A DNA stretch of 64,000 nt from Actinoplanes subtropicus (GTDB lineage Bacteria > Actinomycetota > Actinomycetes > Mycobacteriales > Micromonosporaceae). Below, in pieces: positions 35,976 through 44,840 of this stretch; position 1 is the stretch's first letter, and the number at the start of each line of letters is the position of its first letter. The stretch covers positions 197,806-261,805 of the forward strand of contig NZ_JOJL01000042.1 in the NCBI RefSeq assembly GCF_000721705.1, read 5' to 3'. Made by a program: the position numbers and the translations under genes. The notes beneath the pieces are model-generated. The model saw nothing but the letters and a program-made list of their open reading frames with translations, had not been told where the DNA came from and ran no database searches.

Positions 35976-37331
35976 ATGAAGAAACTGCTTGCCAGCTTCG
36001 CCGCCGCCGCGGCGGTGATCCTCGGTCTGGTGGCCCTGCCGGCCTCGCCCGCCGCCGCGGCGTCGCTGCAGGAGGTGACCGGCTTCGGCACCAACCCGAC
36101 CGGCATCCGGATGTACCTCTACGTGCCGGACAAGCTCGCCGCGAACCCCGGGCTGCTGGTCGCCGTGCACTACTGCACCGGCTCCGGCCCGGCGTTCTAC
36201 TCCGGCACCGAGTTCCACTCGCTCGCCGACCAGTACGGCTTCATCGTCATCTACCCGTCCACGGTCCGCAGCGGCAACTGCTGGGACGTCTCGAGCCCGG
36301 GCGCGCTCACGCACAATGGCAGCAGCGACCCGGTCGGGATCGTCTCGATGGTCAAGTACGTGCAGTCGAAGTACCACACCGACACCGCGCGTACGTATGT
36401 GACCGGCGCGTCGTCCGGCGGCATGATGACCAACGTCATGCTCGCCGACTATCCGGACGTCTTCGCGGCCGGCGCCGCCTTCATGGGCGTCCCGGACACG
36501 TGCTTCGCGGCGAGCGCCGGCGATCCGACCAACCCGGCGAACCAGGCCGGCTGGAACAGCGCGTGCGCGAACGGTCAAGTGATCAAAACCGCTCAGCAGT
36601 GGGGCGACGCGGCGCGTGGCTCGTACCCGGGCTACTCCGGCCGCCGCCCGCGCATGCAACTGTTCCACGGCACCGCCGACACGACGCTCAACTACAACAA
36701 CTTCGGCGAAGAGATCAAGCAGTGGACCAACGTGCTCGGCGTGAGCCAGACGCCGGTCGCGACCGACACGCCGCAGTCCGGCTGGACCCGCACCCGATAC
36801 GGTTCGAACACCACGCAGGCGCCGGTCGAGGGGATCAGCGTGGCGGGCGTCGGCCACTCGCTGCCGCTCTCCGGGCAGGCGAAGATGGCGATCTCGTTCT
36901 TCGGCCTCGACGGCAGCACGCCGACGTCGCCGCCGACCACCCCGCCGACCACGACCCCGACGACTCCGCCCACGACTCCGCCGACGACTCCGCCCACCAC
37001 GCCGCCGACCGGTGGCGGGTGCAAGGTGACCTCGCAGATCAGCGCCTGGAACACCGGCCTGACCGCGAACCTCACCATCACCAACACCAGCGCGGCGGCC
37101 CTCAACGGCTGGCGGCTGACCTTCACGCTGCCGTCCGGCCAGACCATCACGAACGGCTGGAACGCCACCTACAGCCCGGCCTCCGGGCAGGTCACCGCCA
37201 CCAACGTTGCCTACAACGGCGCGCTGCCGGCCGGCGGATCGACCACGATCGGTTTCCAGGCCACGCACACCGGCAACAGCGGCGCACCGACTGGATACGC
37301 GCTCAACGGCACCACTTGCACCACCGCCTGA
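35976..37331 (+). CDS. Secreted CE1-type (PHB depolymerase family) esterase with CBM2
   Basis: A 451-residue secreted esterase. The signal peptide (1-28) ends PAAAA. The alpha/beta-hydrolase core has the nucleophile S146 in TGASSGGM, a probable acid D235 in FHGTADTTLNY and H294 in GVGHSLP. A threonine-proline linker (about 313-345) leads to a CBM2 (about 348-451, GGCKVT to TTCTTA). The family includes acetylxylan and feruloyl esterases as well as PHB depolymerases; the xylanase neighbour favours an acetylxylan or feruloyl role. Confidence 0.92.
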   Translation: MKKLLASFAAAAAVILGLVALPASPAAAASLQEVTGFGTNPTGIRMYLYVPDKLAANPGLLVAVHYCTGSGPAFYSGTEFHSLADQYGFIVIYPSTVRSGNCWDVSSPGALTHNGSSDPVGIVSMVKYVQSKYHTDTARTYVTGASSGGMMTNVMLADYPDVFAAGAAFMGVPDTCFAASAGDPTNPANQAGWNSACANGQVIKTAQQWGDAARGSYPGYSGRRPRMQLFHGTADTTLNYNNFGEEIKQWTNVLGVSQTPVATDTPQSGWTRTRYGSNTTQAPVEGISVAGVGHSLPLSGQAKMAISFFGLDGSTPTSPPTTPPTTTPTTPPTTPPTTPPTTPPTGGGCKVTSQISAWNTGLTANLTITNTSAAALNGWRLTFTLPSGQTITNGWNATYSPASGQVTATNVAYNGALPAGGSTTIGFQATHTGNSGAPTGYALNGTTCTTA

Positions 37332-37358
37332 TCGGGGGCCACCGCCCGATCGGCCCGG

Positions 37359-37391
37359 CGTCGCCGCGGAGACCGACACTCCGCGGCGACG
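37359..37391. terminator. Perfect 13-bp bidirectional terminator hairpin
   Basis: CGTCGCCGCGGAG (37359-37371) pairs perfectly with 37379-37391 across a 7-base loop. It sits between the convergent stops of the esterase (37331) and the TIGR03943 gene (37392) and can serve both. Confidence 0.85.
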
Positions 37392-38126
37392 CTATGAATA
37401 GGGCTGCTTCGGCTCCGGGATCGCTTCCCAGGACTTCACCTCGACGTACGCCATGTCCACGTTGTTGGCCGGGTCCTTGGCGCGCTTGGCCGTGTAAACC
37501 CCGTCCACCTGAATCCACGTGTCGGCCGGCACGTCGAGCGGAACCTTCCCCGTCATCCCCACCTTGATCGGCCGCCCGTCCGCGGCGCAGCAGGTGAGGA
37601 CGATCCGGGCCAGCATCGGCTGCCCGTCCGGCCCCGGCGTGACGAAGCCGGACATCCGCAGGTTGCGCCCGGTCAGCGACTTGCCGTCGTCGAAGAGTGC
37701 CCGCGACGCGTAGTCGAGCAGCCCCACCTGGGCGGGATCGCCGGCTGGCAGCGGCGGGTAGTCCGAGCCGGAGGCGGGCGCCGCGCTCACGCTGCCGGCC
37801 TTGCCCGCGGCGAACGAGCCGAGCGCCGGCGGCGACACCAGCAGCAGCCCCAGGACCGGCAGCACGAGCAGCCAGCCGACCCGCGGCTCGTGATGGGCGT
37901 GCCCGTGCCCGTCGTGGTCCTCCTCCTCCAAAGAAGAAGAGGTCGAACGCGCCCGCATCGCCGACCACAGCGTCATCGCCGCCGCCACGATCAGCAGCAC
38001 ACCGGCCGCGATCAGATACGGTCGCAACCCGGCCTTCACGTACCGCAGAAAGAGGTCGGTGACCGACGCGCGCAGGATCGCTCCGCCGAAGAGGAACAGG
38101 ACGACGGCCTGGGTGAGGCGGCTCAT
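37392..38126 (-). CDS. TIGR03943 family membrane protein
   Basis: A 244-residue protein with three TM helices (LTQAVVLFLFGGAILRASV, YLIAAGVLLIVAAAMTLW, WLLVLPVLGLLLVSPPAL), an acidic/histidine-rich loop (EEEDHDGHGHAHHE) and a ~130-residue outer domain with LTCCAADGRPI. This is the usual partner of the permease gene upstream (YcgQ/YcgR-type pair). The pair is thought to handle a metal or small ligand, and the His/Asp loop fits metal binding. The start overlaps the permease stop by 4 bases. Confidence 0.87.
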   Translation of the reverse strand: MSRLTQAVVLFLFGGAILRASVTDLFLRYVKAGLRPYLIAAGVLLIVAAAMTLWSAMRARSTSSSLEEEDHDGHGHAHHEPRVGWLLVLPVLGLLLVSPPALGSFAAGKAGSVSAAPASGSDYPPLPAGDPAQVGLLDYASRALFDDGKSLTGRNLRMSGFVTPGPDGQPMLARIVLTCCAADGRPIKVGMTGKVPLDVPADTWIQVDGVYTAKRAKDPANNVDMAYVEVKSWEAIPEPKQPYS

Positions 38127-39157
38127 AGCAGCACCAGCCCGGTGGCCGTGCCGACCAGGATCGCCGCCACGAGCGTCGTCGGCGCGAACCGCCACATGAA
38201 GCGCCGCCCGAACACGCCGGTCTGCATCGCGATCAGCTTGAGGTCGATCATCGGCCCCACCACTAGGAACACCAGCCGCGCCGTCAGCGAGAACTGGGAC
38301 AGCGACGCCGCCACGAACGCATCCGCCTCGCTGCAGATCGAGAGCAGCACGGCCAGGACCGCCAGCGCCAGCACCGACAGCACCGGATGAGCCGCCAGAC
38401 GCGCCAACCACGTCGCCGGCACCACCACGTTGATGGTCGCCGCGGCCGCCGCGCCCATCACCAGGTAGCCGCCCGCGTGCATCACGTCGTGCCGGATCGC
38501 CGACCAGAACGCCTCGAAGCGCGCCTTCCCCTCGAGGTCGGGCCGGTGCGGCAGCCGGATCCACGACTCCTTGCCGAGCTTGAGCCACAGCCAGCCCATC
38601 CCGACCGCCACGATCAGGCTCGCCGCCCCGCGCCCGATCACCATCTCCGGCTTGCCGGGAAAGGCGACCGCCGTGGCCGTCAGCACGATCGGGTTGATCG
38701 CCGGCGCCGCGAGCAGGAACGCGATCGCCGCCGCCGGGGTCACGCCGCGGCGGATCAGCGACCCGGCGATCGGCACGCTGCCGCACTCGCACCCGGGCAG
38801 CACCACCCCGGCCAGCCCCGCCGCGGGCACCGCCAGCGCCGGATGTTTCGGCAGCGCCTTCTCCCAGAACGAGCGCGGCACGAAGACCGCGATGATCGCC
38901 GACAGCACGACCCCGAAGACCAGGAACGGCACGGCCTGCACCAGCACCGAGACGAACACCGTGGTCCAGGTCTGCAGCCGCGCCCCGGTCATCAGCCCGG
39001 CCAGCCAGCCGCGCAGGACGACCAGCAGCACGAGCAGCCCGGCCAGCACCTCGAGCGATCCGATCCGCCGCTCGCGGGCGGGCGTGGCCGGGGCAGGCGG
39101 GGACTCGGGCAGGGCAACCGGAGGCGCCGCGGACGCCGGCAGGTCGGTCTGAGTCAC
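38123..39157 (-). CDS. Permease of the YraQ/DUF318 family
   Basis: A 344-residue integral membrane protein with about eight TM helices. Both family signatures are visible: LPGCECGSVPIAGSLIRRGV with its CxC, and LLAAPAINPIVLTATAVAF with APAxNP. The second half has LSICSEADAFVAASL. Family members export or pass organoarsenicals or other thiol-reactive or metal species; the cysteines are probably central. It is upstream of and overlapping TIGR03943. The first ~30 residues are a proline-rich cytosolic tail. Confidence 0.87.
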   Translation of the reverse strand: MTQTDLPASAAPPVALPESPPAPATPARERRIGSLEVLAGLLVLLVVLRGWLAGLMTGARLQTWTTVFVSVLVQAVPFLVFGVVLSAIIAVFVPRSFWEKALPKHPALAVPAAGLAGVVLPGCECGSVPIAGSLIRRGVTPAAAIAFLLAAPAINPIVLTATAVAFPGKPEMVIGRGAASLIVAVGMGWLWLKLGKESWIRLPHRPDLEGKARFEAFWSAIRHDVMHAGGYLVMGAAAAATINVVVPATWLARLAAHPVLSVLALAVLAVLLSICSEADAFVAASLSQFSLTARLVFLVVGPMIDLKLIAMQTGVFGRRFMWRFAPTTLVAAILVGTATGLVLL

Positions 39158-39281
39158 GGGTCACTCCCCACACGATGGGCCGCGACCACCTTAGCCGCGC
39201 GAACCGCAAGATCCCGAAACCGGGCTGTCCTGCGCATATGTTCATTTGTGAATAGTTGGGCGCCGGGATAGCCTCGCGAGC

Positions 39282-40442
39282 TTGAGCCACAGCCACACGC
39301 ACGAGGCGCCGAGGGCGCGCACGCCGCGGGCCCTGGTCGCGGTGTTGGTCCCGGCCGCGGTGGCCACGCTGGTCGCGATGCTCGTGCTCTGGCCGGGCCA
39401 CGTCAAGCCCACCCCGAACCAGGACGCCGGTCAGCGCGCGCTCGGCACGGTCACCTTCATTCAAAAACCTTTGGCGACCGTACGGGTGACCGCCGGGCCC
39501 GGAAAGGGCACCACGACCACGGTGGCCCTCCCGACCGGCCCCGGATCGCCCACCCTGAGCACCGGCGACAAGGTGGTCATGCTGTACGCCCCGGACGCGG
39601 TCGCCGGCGGCCCGCCCTACACGGTCGTCGACCACCAGCGGGCCGGCCCGATGATCTGGCTGGTCCTCGCGGCGGTGCTGGCCGTGCTCGCCTTCGGCCG
39701 CCGGCTCGGACTCACCTCGCTGGCGGCCCTCGGGGTCAGCTTCGCCGGCCTGCTGTTCTTCGTGATCCCGGCGATCCTGAACGGCGAGAACCCGCTGCTG
39801 GTCGCGGTGGTCGGTGCGGCCGCCATCATGTTCGCCGTCCTCTACCTGACGCACGGCTTCAACGCGCACACCTCGGTGGCGGTGGCGGGCACCCTGGCCA
39901 GCCTGGTGCTCACCGGCCTGCTCGGCGCCGGGTTCACCGCCGCCCTGCACCTGACCGGGGTGGCCGGCGACGACGACGCGTTCCTGGCCGCCACCCGGGG
40001 CAACATCGACATGCGCGGGCTGCTGCTGGCCGGCATCGTGATCGGCGCGCTCGGTGTGCTCGACGACGTCACGGTCACCCAAGCCGCGGCCGTCGGCGAA
40101 CTGGCGGCGGCCGGCGAGACCGAGCTCTACCGGGCGGCGGACCGGATCGGCCGGGCGCACGTGGCCAGCGCCGTGAACACGCTGATCCTCGCGTACGCCG
40201 GCGCCTCTCTGCCCTTGATCTTGCTCTTGGCCACCGACGGCAGGCCGGCCGGCGAGGTGCTGACCGGCGAGTTGCTCGCGCAGGAGGTGCTGCGCGGCGC
40301 GGTGGGCACCATCGGCCTGGTCGCCTCCGTGCCGATCACGACCGGTCTCGCGGTGCTCGTCGCCCGGAACTCGTCTAAAAACCGATCGGCAGACCCGCGT
40401 AGTTCTCGGCGAGACCGGTTGCCCCGGCATTCGAGGACGTGA
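39282..40442 (+). CDS. YibE/F family membrane protein
   Basis: A 386-residue protein starting at TTG (LSHSHTHE, a histidine-rich N-terminus). An initial TM and a ~70-residue outer domain precede seven or more TM helices. Conserved YibE/F stretches include GVLDDVTVTQAAAV and NTLILAYAGASLPLILLL. Function unknown. It is divergent from the permease/TIGR03943 pair, and its own His-rich start suggests metal-related control. The last ~20 residues are basic and overlap pobA by 68 bases. A stop (TAA) sits in the next frame at 40375-40379, so a recent frame change at the 3' end is possible. Confidence 0.83.
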   Translation: MSHSHTHEAPRARTPRALVAVLVPAAVATLVAMLVLWPGHVKPTPNQDAGQRALGTVTFIQKPLATVRVTAGPGKGTTTTVALPTGPGSPTLSTGDKVVMLYAPDAVAGGPPYTVVDHQRAGPMIWLVLAAVLAVLAFGRRLGLTSLAALGVSFAGLLFFVIPAILNGENPLLVAVVGAAAIMFAVLYLTHGFNAHTSVAVAGTLASLVLTGLLGAGFTAALHLTGVAGDDDAFLAATRGNIDMRGLLLAGIVIGALGVLDDVTVTQAAAVGELAAAGETELYRAADRIGRAHVASAVNTLILAYAGASLPLILLLATDGRPAGEVLTGELLAQEVLRGAVGTIGLVASVPITTGLAVLVARNSSKNRSADPRSSRRDRLPRHSRT

Positions 40443-41532
40443 CCCAGCGCAGCTGGGAGAGCTGCAGCTGGGCGTCGAACGGGTCGTCACTCGTATGCAA
40501 CATCGTGGTCATCCACCAGGAGAAATGCGTGCAGCGCCAGACGCGGCGCAGGGCGTCGACGGAGTACGACTCCGACAAAGTAAGGGACCCTTCCTGGAAA
40601 CGGGCGACGAACGCCGCCGCCAGGAGCGTCACGTCGGCGATCGCCAGGTTCAGCCCCTTCGCGCCGGTCGGCGGCACGATGTGCGCGGCGTCGCCGGCGA
40701 GGAAGAGGTTGCCGTGCCGCATCGGGGTCTGCACGTAGCTGCGCATCGGGAGCACGCTCTTGTCGGTGATCGGCCCGGGGGTCAGCTTCCAGCCGTCCTG
40801 CCCGTGGCCGAGGCGCAGCGCCAGCTCCGACCAGATCCGGTCGTCGGACCACGAGGCCGGATCGGTGCCGTTGGGAACTTGCAGGTAAAGGCGGCTCACC
40901 GTGGGGGAGCGCATCGAGTGCAGGGCGAACCCGTTCGGGTGCCAGGCGTAGATGAGCTCGTCGGTGGAGGGCGCGACGTCGGCGAGAATGCCCAGCCAGG
41001 AGTACGGATAGGTGCGCTCGAAGGTCTCCGACGGCACCGCGTTGCGGCTCGGCCCGAACGAACCGTCGCACCCAGCGATCACCTCGGCGTCCAGGCGCTG
41101 CGGTGTCCCGTCCCGATCGAGATAGGTCACATATGGCCGATCGCTCTCGACGTCGTGCAGCGCGACCGCGGTGACCTCGTAGCGCACGTCGGCCGTGCCG
41201 GCGGCGACCAGATCCTTCTGCACCTCGGTCTGGCCGTACACCCAGACCGTACGGCCGGTCAGGTCGACGAAATCGAGGTGGTGGCGCTCGCCCGGCCAGT
41301 TCAGGTAGATGCCCCGGTGCTCGTGCCCCTCCGATCGCAACCGATCGCCCAGGCCCACCGAACTGAGCAGATCGACGCTCGACTGCTCGAGGATGCCGGC
41401 CCGGATCCGGGACGCGACGTACTCCTGGGAGCGGGTCTCGAGGACCACGGAGTCGACGCCGCCGCGGGTGAGCAGGTGGGCGAGCAGCAGGCCGGCGGGG
41501 CCCGCGCCGATGATGGCGACCTGGGTACGCAT
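40375..41532 (-). CDS. pobA: 4-Hydroxybenzoate 3-monooxygenase
   Basis: A 385-residue class A flavoprotein monooxygenase that makes protocatechuate from 4-hydroxybenzoate. FAD motif GAGPAG at 9-14; SRIRAGILEQ matches the substrate/FAD loop of PobA; the second FAD motif is LFLAGDAAHIVPPTGAKGLN. Length fits known PobA (about 390). ATG 41532 is chosen over an upstream start because it directly opens the Rossmann strand. It lies 40 bases downstream of the IclR gene on the same strand and feeds the divergent pcaHGBL genes. Confidence 0.93.
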   Translation of the reverse strand: MRTQVAIIGAGPAGLLLAHLLTRGGVDSVVLETRSQEYVASRIRAGILEQSSVDLLSSVGLGDRLRSEGHEHRGIYLNWPGERHHLDFVDLTGRTVWVYGQTEVQKDLVAAGTADVRYEVTAVALHDVESDRPYVTYLDRDGTPQRLDAEVIAGCDGSFGPSRNAVPSETFERTYPYSWLGILADVAPSTDELIYAWHPNGFALHSMRSPTVSRLYLQVPNGTDPASWSDDRIWSELALRLGHGQDGWKLTPGPITDKSVLPMRSYVQTPMRHGNLFLAGDAAHIVPPTGAKGLNLAIADVTLLAAAFVARFQEGSLTLSESYSVDALRRVWRCTHFSWWMTTMLHTSDDPFDAQLQLSQLRWVTSSNAGATGLAENYAGLPIGF

Positions 41533-41572
41533 GCCACCAGCCAACCCGCACCGGGCCGTCAGCGGCAACCCC

Positions 41573-42325
41573 CTACTTCCACTGAGCGGAAGCCGAGTCG
41601 GTCAGCGTACGGGTGATGCCCTGCGCCGCCACCCGCAGCGCGGCGACCAGCCGGGCCTTGTCCCGCCGCAACTCCGGCACCACGATGCCGAGCGCGGCCA
41701 CCACCTCGCCGCCGGGCCCGCGCACCGGCACGGCGACCGAGCAGGCGCCCAGGCTCATCTCCTCGCCCGTGGTCGCGTAGCCGTCGGCGCGGACCCGGCG
41801 GATCTGCTCCAGCAGCCGGGCCGGCTGGGTGATCGTGTACGCGGTGACCCGGGTCAGATTGCCCAGCACCTCGGCGAGCACCTGGTCCGGCCCGTACGCG
41901 AGCAGGACCTTCCCGACCCCGGTCGCGTGCATCGGCAGCCGCGAACCGATCTTGCTGACCACCGGCACCGAGACGTGCCCGGAGAGCCGGTCGATGTACA
42001 ACGCCTCGGTGCCGTCGCGGACCGCCAGATGCACCGTGGCGAGCGTCGCCCCGTACAGGTCGTGCAGGAACGGCGACGCCGCCTGGCGCAGCCCGGCCTG
42101 CACCGGCGCGAGCAGCCCGAGGTCCCACAGCCGGCGCCCGATCACGTACTCGCCGGAGTCCAGCCGGGCCAGGGCGCCCCAGCGGTGCAACTCGCCGACC
42201 AGCCGGTGCGCGGTGGCGATCGGCATCCCGGCCCGCCGGGCGAGGTCGCTCAGCGTGAGGCTGCGATGGTCGGGGTCGAACGCGCCGAGCAGATTCAGGG
42301 CGCGCGAGGTGACGCTGGCGGACAT
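41573..42325 (-). CDS. IclR family regulator of the protocatechuate genes
   Basis: A 250-residue regulator. The winged HTH is about 5-65 (LTLSDLARRAGMPIATAHRL) and the IclR effector domain follows, with VSKIGSRLPMHATGVGKVLL and RGPGGEVVAALGI. It sits between pobA and pcaH, the typical place for a PcaU/PobR/PcaR-type sensor of protocatechuate or 4-hydroxybenzoate. ATG 42325 has GAAGGG 6 bases upstream. TTCC-N7-GGAA sites occur on both sides of the gene. Confidence 0.9.
   Translation of the reverse strand: MSASVTSRALNLLGAFDPDHRSLTLSDLARRAGMPIATAHRLVGELHRWGALARLDSGEYVIGRRLWDLGLLAPVQAGLRQAASPFLHDLYGATLATVHLAVRDGTEALYIDRLSGHVSVPVVSKIGSRLPMHATGVGKVLLAYGPDQVLAEVLGNLTRVTAYTITQPARLLEQIRRVRADGYATTGEEMSLGACSVAVPVRGPGGEVVAALGIVVPELRRDKARLVAALRVAAQGITRTLTDSASAQWK
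41577..41591. promoter_or_regulatory. Candidate IclR operator before pobA
   Basis: TTCC-ACTGAGC-GGAA, flanked by C and G, lies 45 bases upstream of the pobA start. It overlaps the last codons of the IclR gene, so coding constraint could partly explain it. The same pattern recurs at 42342. Confidence 0.45.
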
Positions 42326-42341
42326 GGTCGCCCTTCCGGGT

Positions 42342-42356
42342 TTCCGTTGAATGGAA
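42342..42356. promoter_or_regulatory. Candidate IclR operator between iclR and pcaH
   Basis: TTCC-GTTGAAT-GGAA lies in the 75-base region between the divergent IclR gene and pcaH, where autoregulation and pca control would meet. It has the same half-sites and 7-base spacing as the site before pobA. Confidence 0.6.
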
Positions 42357-42400
42357 GGCAAGTATCGCGCCCGGCGGCCGGGGCGAATAGCGTCGGTCCG

Positions 42401-43147
42401 GTGACGACCACCCAGGCGGACATCAGCCGTCAGATCGAGGCGGCCCAGGACGGCGTGCACGAGCACCAGCCGCGCCTGGACTACCCGGCCTATCGCAGCA
42501 GCATCCTGCGCCATCCCACCAAGGCGTTGCAGCCGGCCGACCCCGAGGGCGTCGAGCTGTGGGCGCCCTGCTTCGGGCACTCCGACGTGGCCGAGGCCGA
42601 GGCCGACCTGACCATCCAGCACGCGGGCGAGCCGCTCGGCTCGCGGATCACCGTGGGCGGCCGGGTGGTGGACGGCGACGGCCGCCCGGTGGCCCATCAG
42701 CTGGTGGAGATCTGGCAGGCGAACGCCTCCGGCCGGTACGCACACCTGCGCGACCAGCACCCGGCCCCGCTCGACCCGAACTTCACCGGGCAGGGACGCT
42801 GCCTGACCGACGCCGACGGGTGGTACAAGTTCACCACCATCCAGCCCGGGCCGTACCCGTGGCGCAACCACCTCAACGCGTGGCGGCCGGCGCACATCCA
42901 CTTCTCGCTGTTCGGCACCGACTTCACCCAGCGCCTGGTGACCCAGATGTACTTCCCGGGCGACCCGCTCTTCCCACTCGACCCGATCTTCCAGTCGGTG
43001 ACCGACCCGAAGGCGCGCGAGGCGCTGATCGCGACCTATGAGCACGACCTGACCAGCCCGGAGTTCAGCCTCGGTTACCGTTGGGACATCGTGCTCACCG
43101 GATCGCACCGCACCCCGCTGGACACCGACATCGAGGAGCCCTCATGA
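42401..43147 (+). CDS. pcaH: Protocatechuate 3,4-dioxygenase beta subunit
   Basis: A 248-residue intradiol dioxygenase subunit. The non-haem Fe(III) ligands lie in PGPYPWRNH (Tyr) and RPAHIHFSLFG (the two His), with a further Tyr in the GWYKFTTI region. The PCDO beta-subunit N-terminal motif LDYPAYRSSILRHPTKAL is present. It cleaves protocatechuate to 3-carboxy-cis,cis-muconate with PcaG. GTG 42401 start. The stop overlaps pcaG by ATGA. Confidence 0.96.
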   Translation: MTTTQADISRQIEAAQDGVHEHQPRLDYPAYRSSILRHPTKALQPADPEGVELWAPCFGHSDVAEAEADLTIQHAGEPLGSRITVGGRVVDGDGRPVAHQLVEIWQANASGRYAHLRDQHPAPLDPNFTGQGRCLTDADGWYKFTTIQPGPYPWRNHLNAWRPAHIHFSLFGTDFTQRLVTQMYFPGDPLFPLDPIFQSVTDPKAREALIATYEHDLTSPEFSLGYRWDIVLTGSHRTPLDTDIEEPS

Positions 43148-43698
43148 GCGCGGCGCCCGGACAGACCGTGGGGCCTTTCTTCCACATCGGACTGCCGTAC
43201 GCGGGGGGCAACGAACTGGTTCCACCGGGCCGGGCGGGGGCGATCCGCCTGCACGGCCGGGTGCTCGACGGCGACGGCGTGCCGGTGCCGGACGCGATGG
43301 TCGAGATCTGGCAGGCCGATCCGGAGGGCAAGGTGTGCCGCGCGCCGGGATCGCTTCGGCGCGACGGGTGGACGTTCACCGGGTTCGGCCGGGCCGCAAC
43401 CGATCCGGACGGGCACTACTGGTTCTCCACGCTCGAACCGGGCGCCACCCAGCCGGGCCGGCCGCCGTTCTTCGCGGTGACCGTTTTCGCGCGGGGGTTG
43501 CTCGACCGGCTGTTCACCCGGGCGTACCTGCCCGATCCTGCCGGGGCCGATCCGCTGCTGGACGCGATCGAATCCGATCGGCGCGGATCGGTGATCGCCA
43601 CCCGGGACGAGCAGGGGCTGGTCTTCGACATCCACCTGCAGGGCCCGCGCGAGACGGTGTTCCTCAGCTTCCCGAAACACCGTGGCGTCTGGGCATGA
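43144..43698 (+). CDS. pcaG: Protocatechuate 3,4-dioxygenase alpha subunit
   Basis: A 184-residue partner of PcaH. It has QTVGPFFHIGLPYAG at the start, DAMVEIWQADPEGK and FFAVTVFARGLLDRLFTRAY, matching PcaG; it lacks the iron-binding His-x-His of the beta subunit. ATG 43144 overlaps the pcaH stop and its own stop overlaps pcaB (ATGA), so the dioxygenase subunits are translationally coupled. Confidence 0.95.
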   Translation: MSAAPGQTVGPFFHIGLPYAGGNELVPPGRAGAIRLHGRVLDGDGVPVPDAMVEIWQADPEGKVCRAPGSLRRDGWTFTGFGRAATDPDGHYWFSTLEPGATQPGRPPFFAVTVFARGLLDRLFTRAYLPDPAGADPLLDAIESDRRGSVIATRDEQGLVFDIHLQGPRETVFLSFPKHRGVWA

Positions 43699-44840
43699 CC
43701 GACCTGCTCTGGCCGGGCGACGCCCGCGCCGGTGATCTCTTCACCGACGAGCGCGTCGTCGCGGCCATGATCTCGGTCGAGTCGGCTTGGCTGGCCGCGA
43801 GGGGATGTCCGGCTGCGTTGTCCGATATCGCGGATATATCCGGTCTATTCGCCGAGGGCGGGGGCAACCCCGTCATCCCGCTCGTCAAAATTCTTCGCGC
43901 GGAGAACTCCTCGGTCGCCGAGCACCTGCATACCGGGCTGACCAGCCAGGATGTCCTCGACACGGCCTTGGTGCTCTGCCTGCGATCGATAACGAACAAA
44001 ACCATTCAAAACCTCGACCAGCAGGTGTACGCCCTGGCGAGTCTCGCCGACCGGCACCGCGGAACTCGGATGGCCGCGCGGACGCTCACGCAGCACGCGA
44101 TTCCGACCACGTTCGGTCTCAAGGCGGCCAACTGGCTGAATGCGGTCCTGGACGCTCGCGAAGTGCTGTCCTCGTGCGCGGAGGTGCCGGTTCAGATCGG
44201 TGGCGCGGCCGGCACGCTCGCCGCTCCGGCCGCCGTGGCGGGCTCGCCCTCGGCCGCGCTCGACCTGGTCGCCGCCACGGCTCGCCTGCTCGGGCTGCCG
44301 GCCCGGCCCCCGTGGCACACGACGCGGGCGCCCTTCACCCGGGTCGCCGACGCCCTGGTCACCTGCACCGACGCCTGGGGAAAGATCGCCAACGACGTCC
44401 TGCTGGCGAGCCGGCCCGAGGTGGGCGAGCTGTCCGAACCGGTCGAGGAGGGCCGGGGCGGATCGTCGGCGATGCCGAACAAGCAGAACCCGGTCCTGTC
44501 CGTGCTGATCCGCCGGGCCGCCCTGGCCGCTCCGCCGCTGGCCGCGACCATGCATCTCGCCGCGGCCGAAGCGATCGACGAGCGCCCGGACGGGTCCTGG
44601 CACGTCGAGTGGGCCACGCTGCGCACGCTGTCCCGCCGGACGGTGGTGGCCGCCTCGCAGACCACCGAGCTGGTCTCGGGCCTGGTCGTCAACGCCGACC
44701 GAATGGCCACGACGCTCGCCGCCGCCTACCCAGGGATCGATGCGGAACGGCTCAAGACCGGCGGTGAACAGCCCTATCTGGGCGCGAACGACGAGCTGAT
44801 CGATGCCGCTCTGGCCCGCGCGGAGGGAAAGCCATGCTGA
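43695..44840 (+). CDS. pcaB: 3-Carboxy-cis,cis-muconate cycloisomerase
   Basis: A 381-residue member of the fumarase/aspartase superfamily. The signature loop is GGSSAMPNKQNP, with TGLTSQDVLDTAL supplying the basic-site region. It is shorter than most PcaB proteins (about 450), mainly at the C-terminus. It forms 4-carboxymuconolactone from carboxymuconate. Overlaps pcaG by 4 and the next gene by 7 bases. A short stretch near 43800-44020 has lower GC than its surroundings. Confidence 0.93.
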   Translation: MTDLLWPGDARAGDLFTDERVVAAMISVESAWLAARGCPAALSDIADISGLFAEGGGNPVIPLVKILRAENSSVAEHLHTGLTSQDVLDTALVLCLRSITNKTIQNLDQQVYALASLADRHRGTRMAARTLTQHAIPTTFGLKAANWLNAVLDAREVLSSCAEVPVQIGGAAGTLAAPAAVAGSPSAALDLVAATARLLGLPARPPWHTTRAPFTRVADALVTCTDAWGKIANDVLLASRPEVGELSEPVEEGRGGSSAMPNKQNPVLSVLIRRAALAAPPLAATMHLAAAEAIDERPDGSWHVEWATLRTLSRRTVVAASQTTELVSGLVVNADRMATTLAAAYPGIDAERLKTGGEQPYLGANDELIDAALARAEGKPC

